Positions 55,197 to 64,000 of a DNA stretch of 64,000 nt are shown piece by piece. The position numbers and the translations under genes were made by a program. The DNA comes from Adiantum capillus-veneris. Its lineage: Eukaryota > Streptophyta > Polypodiopsida > Polypodiales > Pteridaceae. Position 1 is the first letter of the stretch. Every line of letters begins with the position of its first letter. The notes under the pieces are model-generated. The model ran no database searches. It had not been told where the DNA came from and saw nothing but the letters and a program-made list of their open reading frames with translations. The stretch lies in contig CM043955.1 of assembly GCA_014529385.2 (NCBI GenBank), forward strand, positions 146,966,140-147,030,139. Direction: 5' to 3'.

Positions 55197-55209
55197 TTGG
55201 TATCAGAGC
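55197..55209 (+). promoter_or_regulatory. primer-binding site of A4 (initiator tRNA-Met)
   Basis: TTGGTATCAGAGC, starting two bases after the LTR. The leader then extends to the gag ATG at 55558. Confidence 0.9.
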
Positions 55210-55557
55210 AGGTCACGTCCTCCCGGGCTTAGTCGCCAGCTGCTCCAGCACACGCCTGCTCACTTTCTCCGATTTCAGTGAGCTTTGGCAAGCGTTCGCA
55301 GGTCGACAAATATTTTGGGTAAGCTCGAAGAGCCCGGTCTGCTCAGAATTTTGATTTGGGCTCATTTCGGCCTCCGTTTCCACTACGGGCAGTACTGCAC
55401 AGGTTATTTCGTCATTTTGTGCAGATTTTCTGTCAGTGCCGTTTTCTGCATAACAGGTGCCTTATAGTCTTCTACGGTTTGTGCTATATAGCACAAGTTG
55501 TTCCCGCTCCATTTCTCCTATTTTCGGGCAGTTTTCACATCAGGTGCAGCATTTACC

Positions 55558-57744
55558 ATGGCTGACAACAACAACACAGATGTGTTCAAGATGTTTGCTG
55601 CTGAGGACAGGTTGGATGGGGACAACTACCCTATGTGGGCTTATATGATGCAACACGTTCTTGTGTCAAAAGGTGTCTGGAACATTGTGCAGGGCATTGA
55701 TGTACGTCCTGGTTCTGAAGATGTAGGCGATATTGAGGATGTTGCAGGTCTTGCTGCAAGGATTGCAGCTGTTAGAGTTGTTTTGCCTACAGCAGAACAA
55801 GCTCGTTGGGATGTTAAGGATGCGCAGGCTCATGCATTGATTGCGTTGTCTGTGAAGCGCACCATTATTCCTCACATCCGTTCAGCAAAATCTGCAAAAC
55901 AGGCTTGGGATATTCTAGCAGGTCTTTATGCAAGCCGCAATGAGGCTAAAATTGCTTTGCTGCGTAAAGAGCTAGAGTCGAAGATTATGCATGAGGAAGA
56001 TGATATGGACACTTTCCTTGCTAGTGTCAAGGATATCAATGAGCAACTCATTTCTGTAGGTGAAGTCATTTCTGACAATTCCCTTGTGCAGACTGTTCTT
56101 GATGCCTTACCAGATTCCTACCAGACTTTTGCTAGTACTTGGAGACTGATGACCCAAGGAAATCCTGAAGTTGTCAAGTTTGATGCATTATGCACATTGC
56201 TGTTGCAAGAGTCACTTTCTAGAAAAAACAGGACTAGGCAGCGTGCAGTTGAACAGGCTTTTATTGCTTCTCAAAGAAAGGGTGGTAACAGTAATGCAGC
56301 CACTTCTTATGGTTCTGCTGCGAGTGGCAAAAATTCTGTTCCTAATGCTTCTGCTGGCAGCACTTCGTCTGGCAATTCTGGTGATAAGGGCAAAAAGAAG
56401 ATGCGTTGCCATTATTGTAAAGCCAATGATCACTTGATCAAGTCGTGTCCTAAGTTGAAGGCCAAAGAGGCTAAGAAGAAAGAGGGTGGTTCCACTGCAA
56501 ATGCTGGTTCCACTACAAATGCAGCCATTGTTGAGTCTTCTGTGAAAGGAGATTGTGATGCTGATGTTGATACAGAATGGGCTTTTAGCGCAGAGTGCAC
56601 TTACAATCCTGTTGTCCATGATGCATGCTTGTCAGTTGCTGCAGATTCACATGTGTGGTATTTCGACAGTGGTGCTACAAAGCACATTACCTCACATCGT
56701 GAATTGTTTACCTCTCTCGAGTCTGTCCCTCATGGGAATTCAGTCACTTGTGCCAACAACGCCTCTTATCCAGTTCAGGGAGTTGGAAAGATTGTGCTCA
56801 CTACTGCTAATGGCAGTTCCTTCACACTTGTTGATGCACTTTATGTACCTGGGATCAAGAAGAATCTATTGTCTGTATCCGCACTTGCTAGACTTGGACT
56901 TGTAGTCAAATTTGTGGATGAAAGATATACAGTTCATGATCTCAGTTTTGGTGATGAAATTGTTGCATCTGGGCTTTTGTGCCGTGGGCTGTATAAGCTC
57001 ACTTTGTATGACAAGTGTGGACAAAATTTTGCAAATGCTGTTGCAGATTCAAGGGCTATTTCAGATGCAAAACTTTGGCATGCACGTTTTAGTCATCTGA
57101 ATTTTGCCAGTTTGCTGCGTTTGCAGAAATCTGATATGGTTGCTTCTTTGCCGCCTCTTGAAGCACCTATCAAACATGTTTGTGAAGGCTGTATTCTGGG
57201 TAAAATGCAGCATTCTAAGTTTCCAAAGGATGGTTCAGTTCGGGCCACATGCAGGTTGCAACTTGTGCATATTGATGTTTGTGGGCCCATGCAAACTCCG
57301 TCCTTGGGCAATTACCTGTACTTCGTGACTTTCATTGATGATTACTCCAAGCATGCATGGGTATTTCCGCTTAAAGCGAAGTCTGAAGTCTTTATGTGCT
57401 TCAAACAATTTCTGGCTATGGCTGAAAATGTCTCGAAATGTACTATGGGCACCCTCCGTTCAGATCAAGGGGGGGAGTATATGTCTCATGAATTTAATGC
57501 ATTTCTGGCTAGTCGTGGGATAAAACACCAATGTACAGTGCCTTATACACCTCAGCAAAATGGTGTTGCTGAGAGGAAAAACAGGTCACTGACGGAAATG
57601 GCACGATGTATGGTCAAAAGTCAAGCTTTCATAGGACACCTATTTAGTACATATGTCCCACATGATGGCCTCAACTCAAAAAGAATGTGGTACCATGCAA
57701 ACTCCGTCCTTGGGCAATTACCTGTACTTCGTGACTTTCATTGA
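55558..57744 (+). pseudogene. family A gag-protease-integrase (A4, first half)
   Basis: This is the best-preserved 5' half of family A. The start ATG 55558 (MADNNNTDVFKMFAAEDRL) is conserved in all four copies; the in-frame ATG at 55498 lies in the leader and is not. Gag is followed by the knuckle CHYCKANDHLIKSC (aa 284-297). The protease Asp is aa 370 in FDSGATKHIT. The integrase zinc region is HARFSHLNFASL...CEGC, followed by VHIDVCGPM, LRSDQGGEYM and QQNGVAERKN (Asp, Asp, Glu). After SQAF at about 57629 the frame enters the inverted 70-bp insert and the duplicate, and ends out of frame at 57744. Compared with an intact copia polyprotein the frame stops at the integrase C-terminal region. 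Confidence 0.9.
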
Positions 57745-58098
57745 TGATTACTCCAGGCATGCATGGGTATTTCCGCTTAAAGCAAAGTCCGAAGTTTTTA
57801 TGTGCTTTAAACAATTTTTGGCTATGGCTGAAAATGTCTCAAAATGTACTATGGGCACCCTCCGTTCCGATCGAGGGGGGGAGTATATGTCTCATGAATT
57901 TAATGCATTTCTGGCTAGTCGTGGGATAAAACACCAATGTACAGTGCCTTATACACCTCAACAAAATGGTGTTGCTGAGAGGAAAAACAGGTCACTAACG
58001 GAAATGGCACGATGTATGGTCAAAAGTCAAGCTTTGCCGCATTCTTTTTGGCTTGAGGCCATCATGTGTGCCACTTATGTACTTAACAGGTGTCCTAC
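57287..58098 (+). repeat. 406-bp integrase duplication in A4 flanking a 70-bp inverted segment
   Basis: CCATGCAAACTCCGTCC occurs at 57287 and again at 57693. Between the end of copy 1 and the start of copy 2 lies 57623-57692. This is the exact reverse complement of A3 45154-45223 and starts at the palindrome AAGCTT. The two duplicate copies are not identical: copy 1 matches A3 (TTCAGATCAAGG), copy 2 reads TTCCGATCGAGG, so they come from different templates. Confidence 0.93.
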
Positions 58099-59425
58099 GA
58101 AAGCTTTGCAGTCTATTACTCCATATGAAGCATGGCATGATAGAAAACCTTCTATTGAGCACATGCGTGTTTTTGGCTGTTTGGCATATGCTTTGGTGCC
58201 ACAAGTGCAACGCAGAAAATTGGATGATAAGGCTGTCAAATGTATTTTTGTTGGTTATAGTGCTGAAAGCAAAGGTTACAGGTTGTATCATCCGCAAACA
58301 AAACGTATTTTGGTTTCACGGGATGTAGTGTTTGTGGAAGATTCTGTTCAACCCTTGCTGTCATGTACTAGAGACAGTAATGTAAGCTCACAGGACATTT
58401 ATGACACTTTGTTGCCTCTTTTCAGTGGTGGAAATACGAATGTAAGTTCCAATGAGGCAAATGTACAGCCTATGGGGGTTTCTGAAAATGTTTTAGAACA
58501 GCCTATTACTGATGCAGATGTACATGATGTACTTGATGAGGAAAGGGCTGAAAATGAGCAGGCTAGAGGTATGCCAAAATGGTTGGTGCACACTTTGCGT
58601 GACAGTAAATTGGATGCACCTTTATCTAGTCGTACTCGTTCAGGCTCTCGCCATGCATCTTATGCATCAGATTGTTATGCTTTGGCTGTGTCTAGTTTAC
58701 ATGATGTTGAGGAGCCTCTGTCTTTTGATGAAGCACAGAATTCAGAAAATTGGATTGCTGCCATGAAATCAGAATATGATGCACTTATAGAGAATGACAC
58801 ATGGACTTTATGTGATTTGCCTCCTGGCAAAAAGGCCATTGGTACCAAGTGGGTTTACAAGTTGAAACGCAAGCCGAATGGTGAGATCGATCGCCATAAG
58901 GCTCGACTTGTTGCAAAGGGTTATGCACAACAAAAAGGCATAGATTATGAAGAGACTTTTGCTCCCACTTGTCGCATGACTACTGTGCGTTTTCTATGTG
59001 CATTGGTAGCTCATTTTGGTTGGGATGTACATCAATCAGACATTGTTACTGCTTTCTTGAATGGTGACATATTTGAGGAAGTTTATGTAACGCAGCCTCG
59101 CGGTTTTGTCATAAAAGGACAAGAGGACAAAGTGTGCAAATGTAAGAAGGCTTTGTATGGGTTGAAGCAATCTCCTCGTGCTTGGTATGAGAAAGCTGAC
59201 ACTCATTTGGTTAAACGAGGCTTTCGTAACAGTCCAACAGAAAGCACATTGTATGTAAAGCGTGAGGATGATGTATTTCTCATTGTGGTTCTTTATGTTG
59301 ATGATTTGCTGATCACTGGACCAAATGAGAGACATATTGCTGAATTTAAGGCTGATTTGAATGCTACTTTCAAGATGAAAGATTTGGGGCTGTTGCATCA
59401 TTACTTGGGTATACAGTTTAAGTAG
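57653..59425 (+). pseudogene. family A integrase (second copy) and reverse transcriptase (A4)
   Basis: The frame begins inside the inverted insert, so its first ATG is not natural. It repeats the integrase core (LRSDRGGEYM, QQNGVAERKN). It continues through the C-terminal integrase region and RT, with ETFAPTCRMTTVRFLCAL, FLNGDIFEEVYVTQP, LKQSPRAWYEK and LYVDDLLIT (tyrosine at 59294). A TAG replaces CAG at about 59422, ending the frame before the RT thumb. Unlike A2 and A3 it keeps the residues common to copia RTs (TWTLCDLPPGKKAIG, HKARLVAKGYAQ, PRAWYEK). Confidence 0.9.
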
Positions 59426-59519
59426 TGTGATGGTGGTATTGCCTTGTGTCAGAAAAGTTACATAGAGACATTGCTATGTAAGTTTTGGACTTGAGGATTG
59501 CAAACCTATTGCCACTCCC

Positions 59520-60251
59520 ATGGAAACAGGTTTGAAGTTGAGTCTACATGATGCTGGCGATCCTGCTGATGTCACTCTTTACCAAACTGCTGTTGGCTGC
59601 CTCATTTATGTATGCAACACGAGGCCAGATATTCAGTTTGCAGTCTCGCAGGTCAGCAGATTTATGCATAGCCCAGGGTCTAAGCATTGGCAGGCTGTCA
59701 AGAGGATTTTCCGCTACCTTAGTGGCACTTTACATCTTGGCTTGTTTTATCCCAAGGGGGGATCATTGCCGCCAGACTTACATGCTTTTTCGGACTCAGA
59801 TTGGGCTGGTTGTTTTGACACGCGAGTGTCCACAAGTGGTTTTTGTTTCATGCTTGGCAGTTCATGTATATCATGGTTGAGCAAGAAGCAACCTACTGTG
59901 GCCACTTCGAGTTGTGAGGCTGAGTACAGGGCAGTCTTCACAGCTACGGTTGAGTGTGTATGGCTCAGACGCCTTATGGCTGACTTGGGTGTTGGACAGG
60001 ACACTGCCAACACTATCTACACTGACAGTCAGAGCGCATTGGCAGTTGCGAGGAACCCAGTTTTTCATGCTCGCACAAAGCACATTGAGGTGCATGACCA
60101 CTATGTCAGGGAGAGGCTCTCAGCAGGAGAGATCAGCTTGGCTTATGTGCCAACACAGGACAACCTTGCAGATCTTTTCACAAAGGCATTGTCTCGTGAG
60201 AAGCTTGAAGCTTTCCGCAAAGCTTTGGGCTTACTCCCCTTTGTGGACTGA
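59520..60251 (+). pseudogene. family A RT C-terminus and RNase H (A4, 243 codons)
   Basis: An extra T near 59484 (AAGTTTTGG against AAGTTTGG in A3) shifts the frame, so this piece is separated from RT. It contains GCLIYVCNTRPDIQFAVSQV, SRFMHSPGSKHWQAVKRIFR and FSDSDWAGC (first RNase H Asp). SSCEAEYRAV (Glu), YTDSQSALAVA (Asp), KHIEVHDHYVRE and TKALSREKL follow. It ends at a stop at 60249-60251, which is the natural end of the family A polyprotein. The 75 bases after it lead to the polypurine tract. Confidence 0.9.
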
Positions 60252-60314
60252 TCCTGTCCTCAGGGCATGGCACTTCCCTTTACTCATGTGCCAGCTCTCG
60301 TTCACCACATCACT

Positions 60315-60326
60315 CCAAGGGGGATT
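60315..60326 (+). promoter_or_regulatory. polypurine tract of A4
   Basis: CAAGGGGGATTT immediately before the TGTTACC start of the 3' LTR. Confidence 0.8.
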
Positions 60327-60553
60327 TGTTACCATATACATGTGGTAGTGATGTGTGTGAACACACTAGGACCGCCGGGGCATTTTTTCCCTCTTTAGGA
60401 GGTTTTTTCCCCCGTGCATTGTATATACGCCCATCACTCTTGGGCTATCTATCTTTCCATTGCACACTAAGGAATACACTCTCTATTGTGTACCTTGAGC
60501 TTCCTTCGTCTTGTCCAAGCTGTGTGTGTTTCTCTGCAACCCTAATTCCAACA
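60327..60553 (+). repeat. family A 3' LTR (A4), 227 bp
   Basis: TGTTACC...CCAACA followed by target duplication AAATT (60554-60558). Confidence 0.97.
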
Positions 60554-60558
60554 AAATT

Positions 60559-61830
60559 GCATATTGTCCCAGTGATCTTTAAAGATGAGGCTGCAAGCTG
60601 GTATGAAAATTTACCTGCAGCAGACATAGTCACTTGTTTTGAGCTTACAACAGTATTTTACGCAAAGTTTTTCCGTCAAGAATTCCAAGAAAGACTCGCT
60701 CAACAATTAGACTATCTTCAACAAGGGATCGATGAAAGCATTGATCATTACATCCAAAGGATAGAAACCATAGTCCGAAAGATGGGAAATGATGTGCCAA
60801 GTGAGGATACTCAAAAGCGTAGTCTTGTAGATGGCTTGCAAGACCCGAATTCTCAATAGTATGTGGGTTTAAGAAGACCAATGGACTTAGCAGCCGCCAA
60901 ACAAGAGGCCCGTAACTAGGAGGAAGTGCAGTTAAGTCAATAGAGAAGAAGAGAGATTCTAGTGGGCCTAGTTTGACAACTCCTTCTATACCAAATACAA
61001 AGAACTAAGGACCTTGTTCCTGCAAACCCCTTATCTATCTCCAAATCCATTTATGACAGCTTTGGCATACATGCTGCAGAGTAGTACACCATTGCCATCA
61101 GCTCTCACGGAAGAGAGGATAGTGCAATTAATGGAATTTACAACTGGGAAGGTAAAGGAAGAGATATTGAATGATTTAAAGCCTCAATTTTGAAAGAAGT
61201 CTGTGTTGTAGCCCAACAAGCAGTAGGAAAATCTATGAGTGTACCTTTAATGAGGTCAAATGTCTGGTGTGGGAAGTGTAATGGTTATGTCCACTTAGCA
61301 ACTGAGTGTGCAACTGCATCCAGTGTAGTACCATATCAAGCTCGTACATCATTTTGCACTTATGATTAAAGAATAATCACTTAGAAGAAAATTGCTTTGT
61401 AAAACAAGCCCATGAGCGCCGTAAAGCACGAGCAATGCAAACAAACTATAATTTCATGGATAGGAGTATTACAACTTATAAGATAGGTCCTCCACGTCAA
61501 CCATTTATGCAAAGAGGACTGCCTGAGACTTATCAATAGCAGTTACAACAGCAAAAGCAAGGATTACCTACCCAAGGTATACCCCCTACGCCAAGGATGC
61601 AAGGGAAAATGAGGTGGAATTCACCTTATATACCTCCATTTAGACAAAACTTTTTAGGTGTAACACTCAAAATATGGGACCACCGAATCCCATTGTTTGT
61701 TACAATTGCCAACAAGAAGGACATATCGCCCCATTTTGTCCAAACCCTCGTAAGAACCAAGACTACATACCACTATGTGGAATTTGTAGTGAGGAGGGAC
61801 ATTTTGAGTAGGCTTGTCCCAAGTTAGCAA
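60559..61830 (+). pseudogene. element D gag (C-terminal part) with four zinc-knuckle modules
   Basis: The frame to 60859 has the gypsy gag core (FKDEAASWYENLP, RQEFQERLAQQLDYLQQG, SLVDGLQDPNSQ). After a region with stops come four modules. CGKCNGYVHLATEC (61268-61309) is intact. The second, at about 61355-61398, is broken by a stop and shift (CTYD, then NHLEENC). CYNCQQEGHIAPFC (61698-61739) is intact. CGICSEEGHFE-stop-AC (61776-61817) has TAG where Gln is expected. Modules 3 and 4 are 26 codons apart. The section between modules 2 and 3 is rich in Gln, Pro and Arg. Knuckles bind the element RNA during packaging; four in series is more than the one or two usual in plant gypsy gag. Confidence 0.75.
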
Positions 61831-62470
61831 GTCCTACAATTAGGATAAACAAAAAAAAAAAAGATGAAGGCCCAAGTACTTTTGCCACTTTGGTAGAACT
61901 GGAGAAAAAGCAAGGGAAATGTTCACAAAAGAAGGTTGCAAAGAAAGTCAATTTTGCAAAGAGACCTGTAATGGTAGGGGTAGTCACTAGGTTACAACAA
62001 CATGAGCAAAGAGAAGAGACTTTGGCTCAATTTAAGGAAAATGTGAGTAAAGTAGAAGGGAAGATGGACTCTTTTCACAATGAATTTTGGATAGAGGAAG
62101 TATCTGAAGATCATTATGTAGATGAAAAATCTCTAGGGGAATTGCAAAGAAAAGTAGAGATAAAGAGAGGAATTGCTCCTTTTTCGGAATGATTTCAAAC
62201 CCCTATGTGAAGCGAGGTGAGAACAAGGGTGATTTCAATCTATGGGATACAATAGGAGATTGTAATTTTTCAATAGAACTGGCACATTTTGTGGAAGTAT
62301 CACCACTATGTAAGAAGCAGTTATATCAAAAATTAGTACGACAAAGAGGAAAGAGAAGAAGTCCTAGACTAAGCAATAATGTTGGGGAGAGAAATGTTAA
62401 AGTGGTAGACATGTTCATGGATTTAGAATCTCCTACTATCTTCATGGAGATAGGCAACCATATTGTAACT
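61831..62470 (+). pseudogene. element D charged linker between knuckles and protease
   Basis: Two overlapping frames, 61890-62192 and 62189-62515. The first is Lys/Glu-rich with KKQGKCSQKKVAKKVNFAKR and TRLQQHEQREETLAQF, and would form a helix or coiled coil. The second contains VKVVDMFMDLESPTIFMEIG, which leads into the protease. A frameshift joins them near 62190. No domain name can be given to the linker. Confidence 0.45.
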
Positions 62471-62850
62471 GGAGTTTCAATTGGATGGAGGGGCTGCCGT
62501 AAGTCTCATGACTGAATAGACTATGGAGGAATTGGGATTAAAAAATGTTGAGCCCACAAATATAGTTCTTTGTTTAGCTGACCAATGACTTGTAAATCCT
62601 TTGGGGAACTATATTTGTTGAGCCCACAAATATAGTTCTTTGTTTAGCTGACCAACGACTTGTAAATCCTTTGGGGATTTTACAAGGAGTTAAGACTTCA
62701 GTGGTAGGACTAGAGTTCCATGTGAGTTACCTCATAGTTTGACCACATTCTTATGGTGCATCTTTTCCAATGTTATTGGGAAGACCTTGGTTAGTGCAAG
62801 CTCGATGTGTTCAGAGATGGCATAAGGGGTTATAACTAGAAGATAAGGTG
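62471..62850 (+). pseudogene. element D aspartic protease, broken
   Basis: LDGGAAVSLMTE, with catalytic Asp at 62484-62486, is followed by MEELGLKNVEPTNIVLCLAD and, about 280 bases later, PMLLGRPWLVQARC. This matches the E protease (VDGGAQICIMTE ... PFILGRPWL), including Gly-Gly in place of the usual Ser/Thr-Gly. The frame is broken by stops (for example after MTE) and by the 70-bp duplication at 62548-62687. Confidence 0.7.
62548..62687 (+). repeat. tandem duplication, 2 x 70 bp, in the protease of element D
   Basis: AGCCCACAAATATAGTTC occurs at 62551 and 62621. The copies differ at about one position (CAATGACTTG/CAACGACTTG), so the duplication is recent relative to the element. The period is not a multiple of three and shifts the frame. 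Confidence 0.93.
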
Positions 62851-62978
62851 GAATAAGAGCGATTTCCAAGGAGTTTTTACGAGAATACTCCAAGTCCACC
62901 TTGTCATAGGTTAATGATATTACAAACTATAGTGGTGACCGTTTTGAGGACGAAGAAGCGATTAAGCAAAGATTTGCA

Positions 62979-63730
62979 TTGAATGCTGAAAAATATTCAC
63001 GATTTTTGCATAACGATTATCATATGCAAGTTGATAGTTCTTCAAAAATATTATCTACCTCAAAGAGTGGAGGAAATTATGCCCGACATATAGGAATGGG
63101 TGAGTATGAGGTGCATTACTCCTCAGAGAATGACTCTGATAAAGATACTACCTGTTGGTTATCTACATCTGAGGAATGTTTGGTAAATTGTTTCAATATG
63201 ACAATAGAGGAAGGATTAACTATGTATAACCAATTTGAACTTGTTAAGGAATTGAAATATAAGGTTGAATCTTTACAAAATCAATCAGTGTTGAACGTGA
63301 TATAGTAGAAGTATCAACGATACATACAATGAAGAAAATAACTAGATTAGAAATTAAAAAACATCAAGCTTTGATGGAAGCTAAAAATAATATTAAAGAG
63401 TTAGCAATGTTAGAAAGTAGATTTATTCAAAATGATATGTTTCAGTTAAAAGAACAAACAGACGGAACTTGTCAGATTTTAGAGGAAGAACGTAGATCTC
63501 ATGATGAGGAAGTATAAACTATGAGTGAGTATATTAGGGTAATGAAAGAAGAGTTTAATGAGTGTAAGCAGCTTAGATTAGGATCCCAAGTCCTTTGCAA
63601 TGATGAGAGGCCGTATGAGAGTGAAGCTGTAACATCCATAGCTAATAGTGATCATTGTACTAACAATACTAGTAAATTCATTCTAATAATGAGGGCCTTT
63701 TACAAACTAAGGTATTCGATCATATTGTAG
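62979..63730 (+). pseudogene. element D post-protease linker, coiled-coil frames
   Basis: Three successive frames: 62979-63305 (acidic, YEVHYSSENDSDKDTTCWLS), 63329-63517 (KKITRLEIKKHQALMEAKNN, coiled coil) and 63521-63730. They are separated by single stops or shifts and together look like one 250-codon region between protease and RT. I know of no named domain for it. Remaining bases to 64000 have no long frame. Confidence 0.4.
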
Positions 63731-64000
63731 GAATTCATATAGATCCCGCCACTCTAGATCTTGATCTCTCCTCCATAGTCATTGTTTGAAACAATTCAGC
63801 ATCTATTGGTTCATCTCTTAAGGATGTCGATGAGATACCTTCTATACTTTGGTTAGGAATCCTATACCACAGTGACTCTTACCAAGATTATGTAATATTT
63901 TGAACTCAAATTCCAAAGGAACATCATCCATCTGATAATATTCCTTGGATGACCACCTTATTAATGAGATAAAGTAAAGCTTGACGATCTACATAGAAAC

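Larger units (their letters stand above)
54969..60553 (+). mobile_element. copia family A, copy 4 (A4), complete insertion with target duplication
   Basis: The LTRs 54969-55195 and 60327-60553 (227 bp each) differ at only two positions, and AAATT flanks both sides (54964-54968 and 60554-60558). PBS TTGGTATCAGAGC follows the 5' LTR; the polypurine run AAGGGGGATT precedes the 3' LTR. It is inserted in the gag of gypsy element D. Although young, it carries an internal 406-bp integrase duplication with an inverted 70-bp insert, a stop and a 1-base insertion, so it cannot encode a full polyprotein. Confidence 0.97.
60554..64000 (+). mobile_element. gypsy element D, right part (gag, knuckles, protease, linker), cut by the window edge
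   Basis: Continues gag after the A4 insertion. Order: gag core, four CCHC-type knuckles, charged linker, aspartic protease with DGGA, then coiled-coil linker frames. RT is not reached before 64000. Many stops and shifts show it is older than A4. The DGGA protease and LGRPWL motif resemble those of element E, so D probably belongs to the same broad gypsy group. Confidence 0.8.

Overview
This window looks like plant nuclear DNA made almost entirely of retrotransposons in several states of decay. I find no convincing host gene, tRNA, rRNA or CRISPR array. The plant assignment rests on three things: copia elements whose primer-binding site matches the 3' end of plant initiator tRNA-Met, an intact Ty3/gypsy element of the Tat type with a second RNase H, and LINEs with an apurinic-type endonuclease. 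The many long CT/GA tracts and the LINE sequence style would fit a large-genome land plant such as a fern or other non-seed plant, but that is a weak inference.

Layout. 1-594: leader and LTR of a minus-strand copia element. 595-2759: AT-rich, LTR-like debris. 2760-6850: degenerate minus-strand LINE (ORF1-like, endonuclease, RT, C-terminal CCHC). 7707-10263: copia family A copy 1 (A1, plus strand, 3'-truncated), fused tail to tail to a truncated minus-strand copia family B copy (B1, 10264-12975). 12976-18897: non-coding, several tandem repeats, a minus-strand LTR-like promoter, and a small copia gag relic. 18898-24278: full-length but broken A2. 24279-30234: a (CT)n tract, an imperfect 1.2-1.8 kb inverted repeat and LINE fragments on opposite strands. 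30235-41486: element E, an apparently intact 11.25 kb gypsy/Tat element with 2.65-2.69 kb LTRs and one 1759-codon gag-pol frame. 41487-42542: unassigned. 42543-47266: A3 (3'-truncated), again fused tail to tail to a family B copy (B2, 47267-50541). 50542-64000: an old gypsy element D, probably Tat-related, split by a young family A insertion (A4, 54969-60553) that has matching LTRs and a 5-bp target duplication AAATT. D runs off the right edge before its RT.

How the parts relate. Only E looks able to encode its own mobilisation. Family A supplies evidence of recombination between copies. A4 carries a 406-bp integrase duplication separated by a 70-bp segment that is the exact reverse complement of A3 45154-45223, and A3 itself is a mosaic (5' half like A4, 3' half like A2). 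The most interesting less-described feature is a pair of tandem, diverged, clearly paralogous small ORFs (70 and 72 codons) in the leader of E between the primer-binding site and gag. The large inverted repeat at 25.5-28.5 kb is the other structure that ordinary retrotransposon annotation does not explain.

All comparisons were made by eye. Percentages are given only where I counted; element boundaries are to within a few bases unless a TG...CA end is stated.
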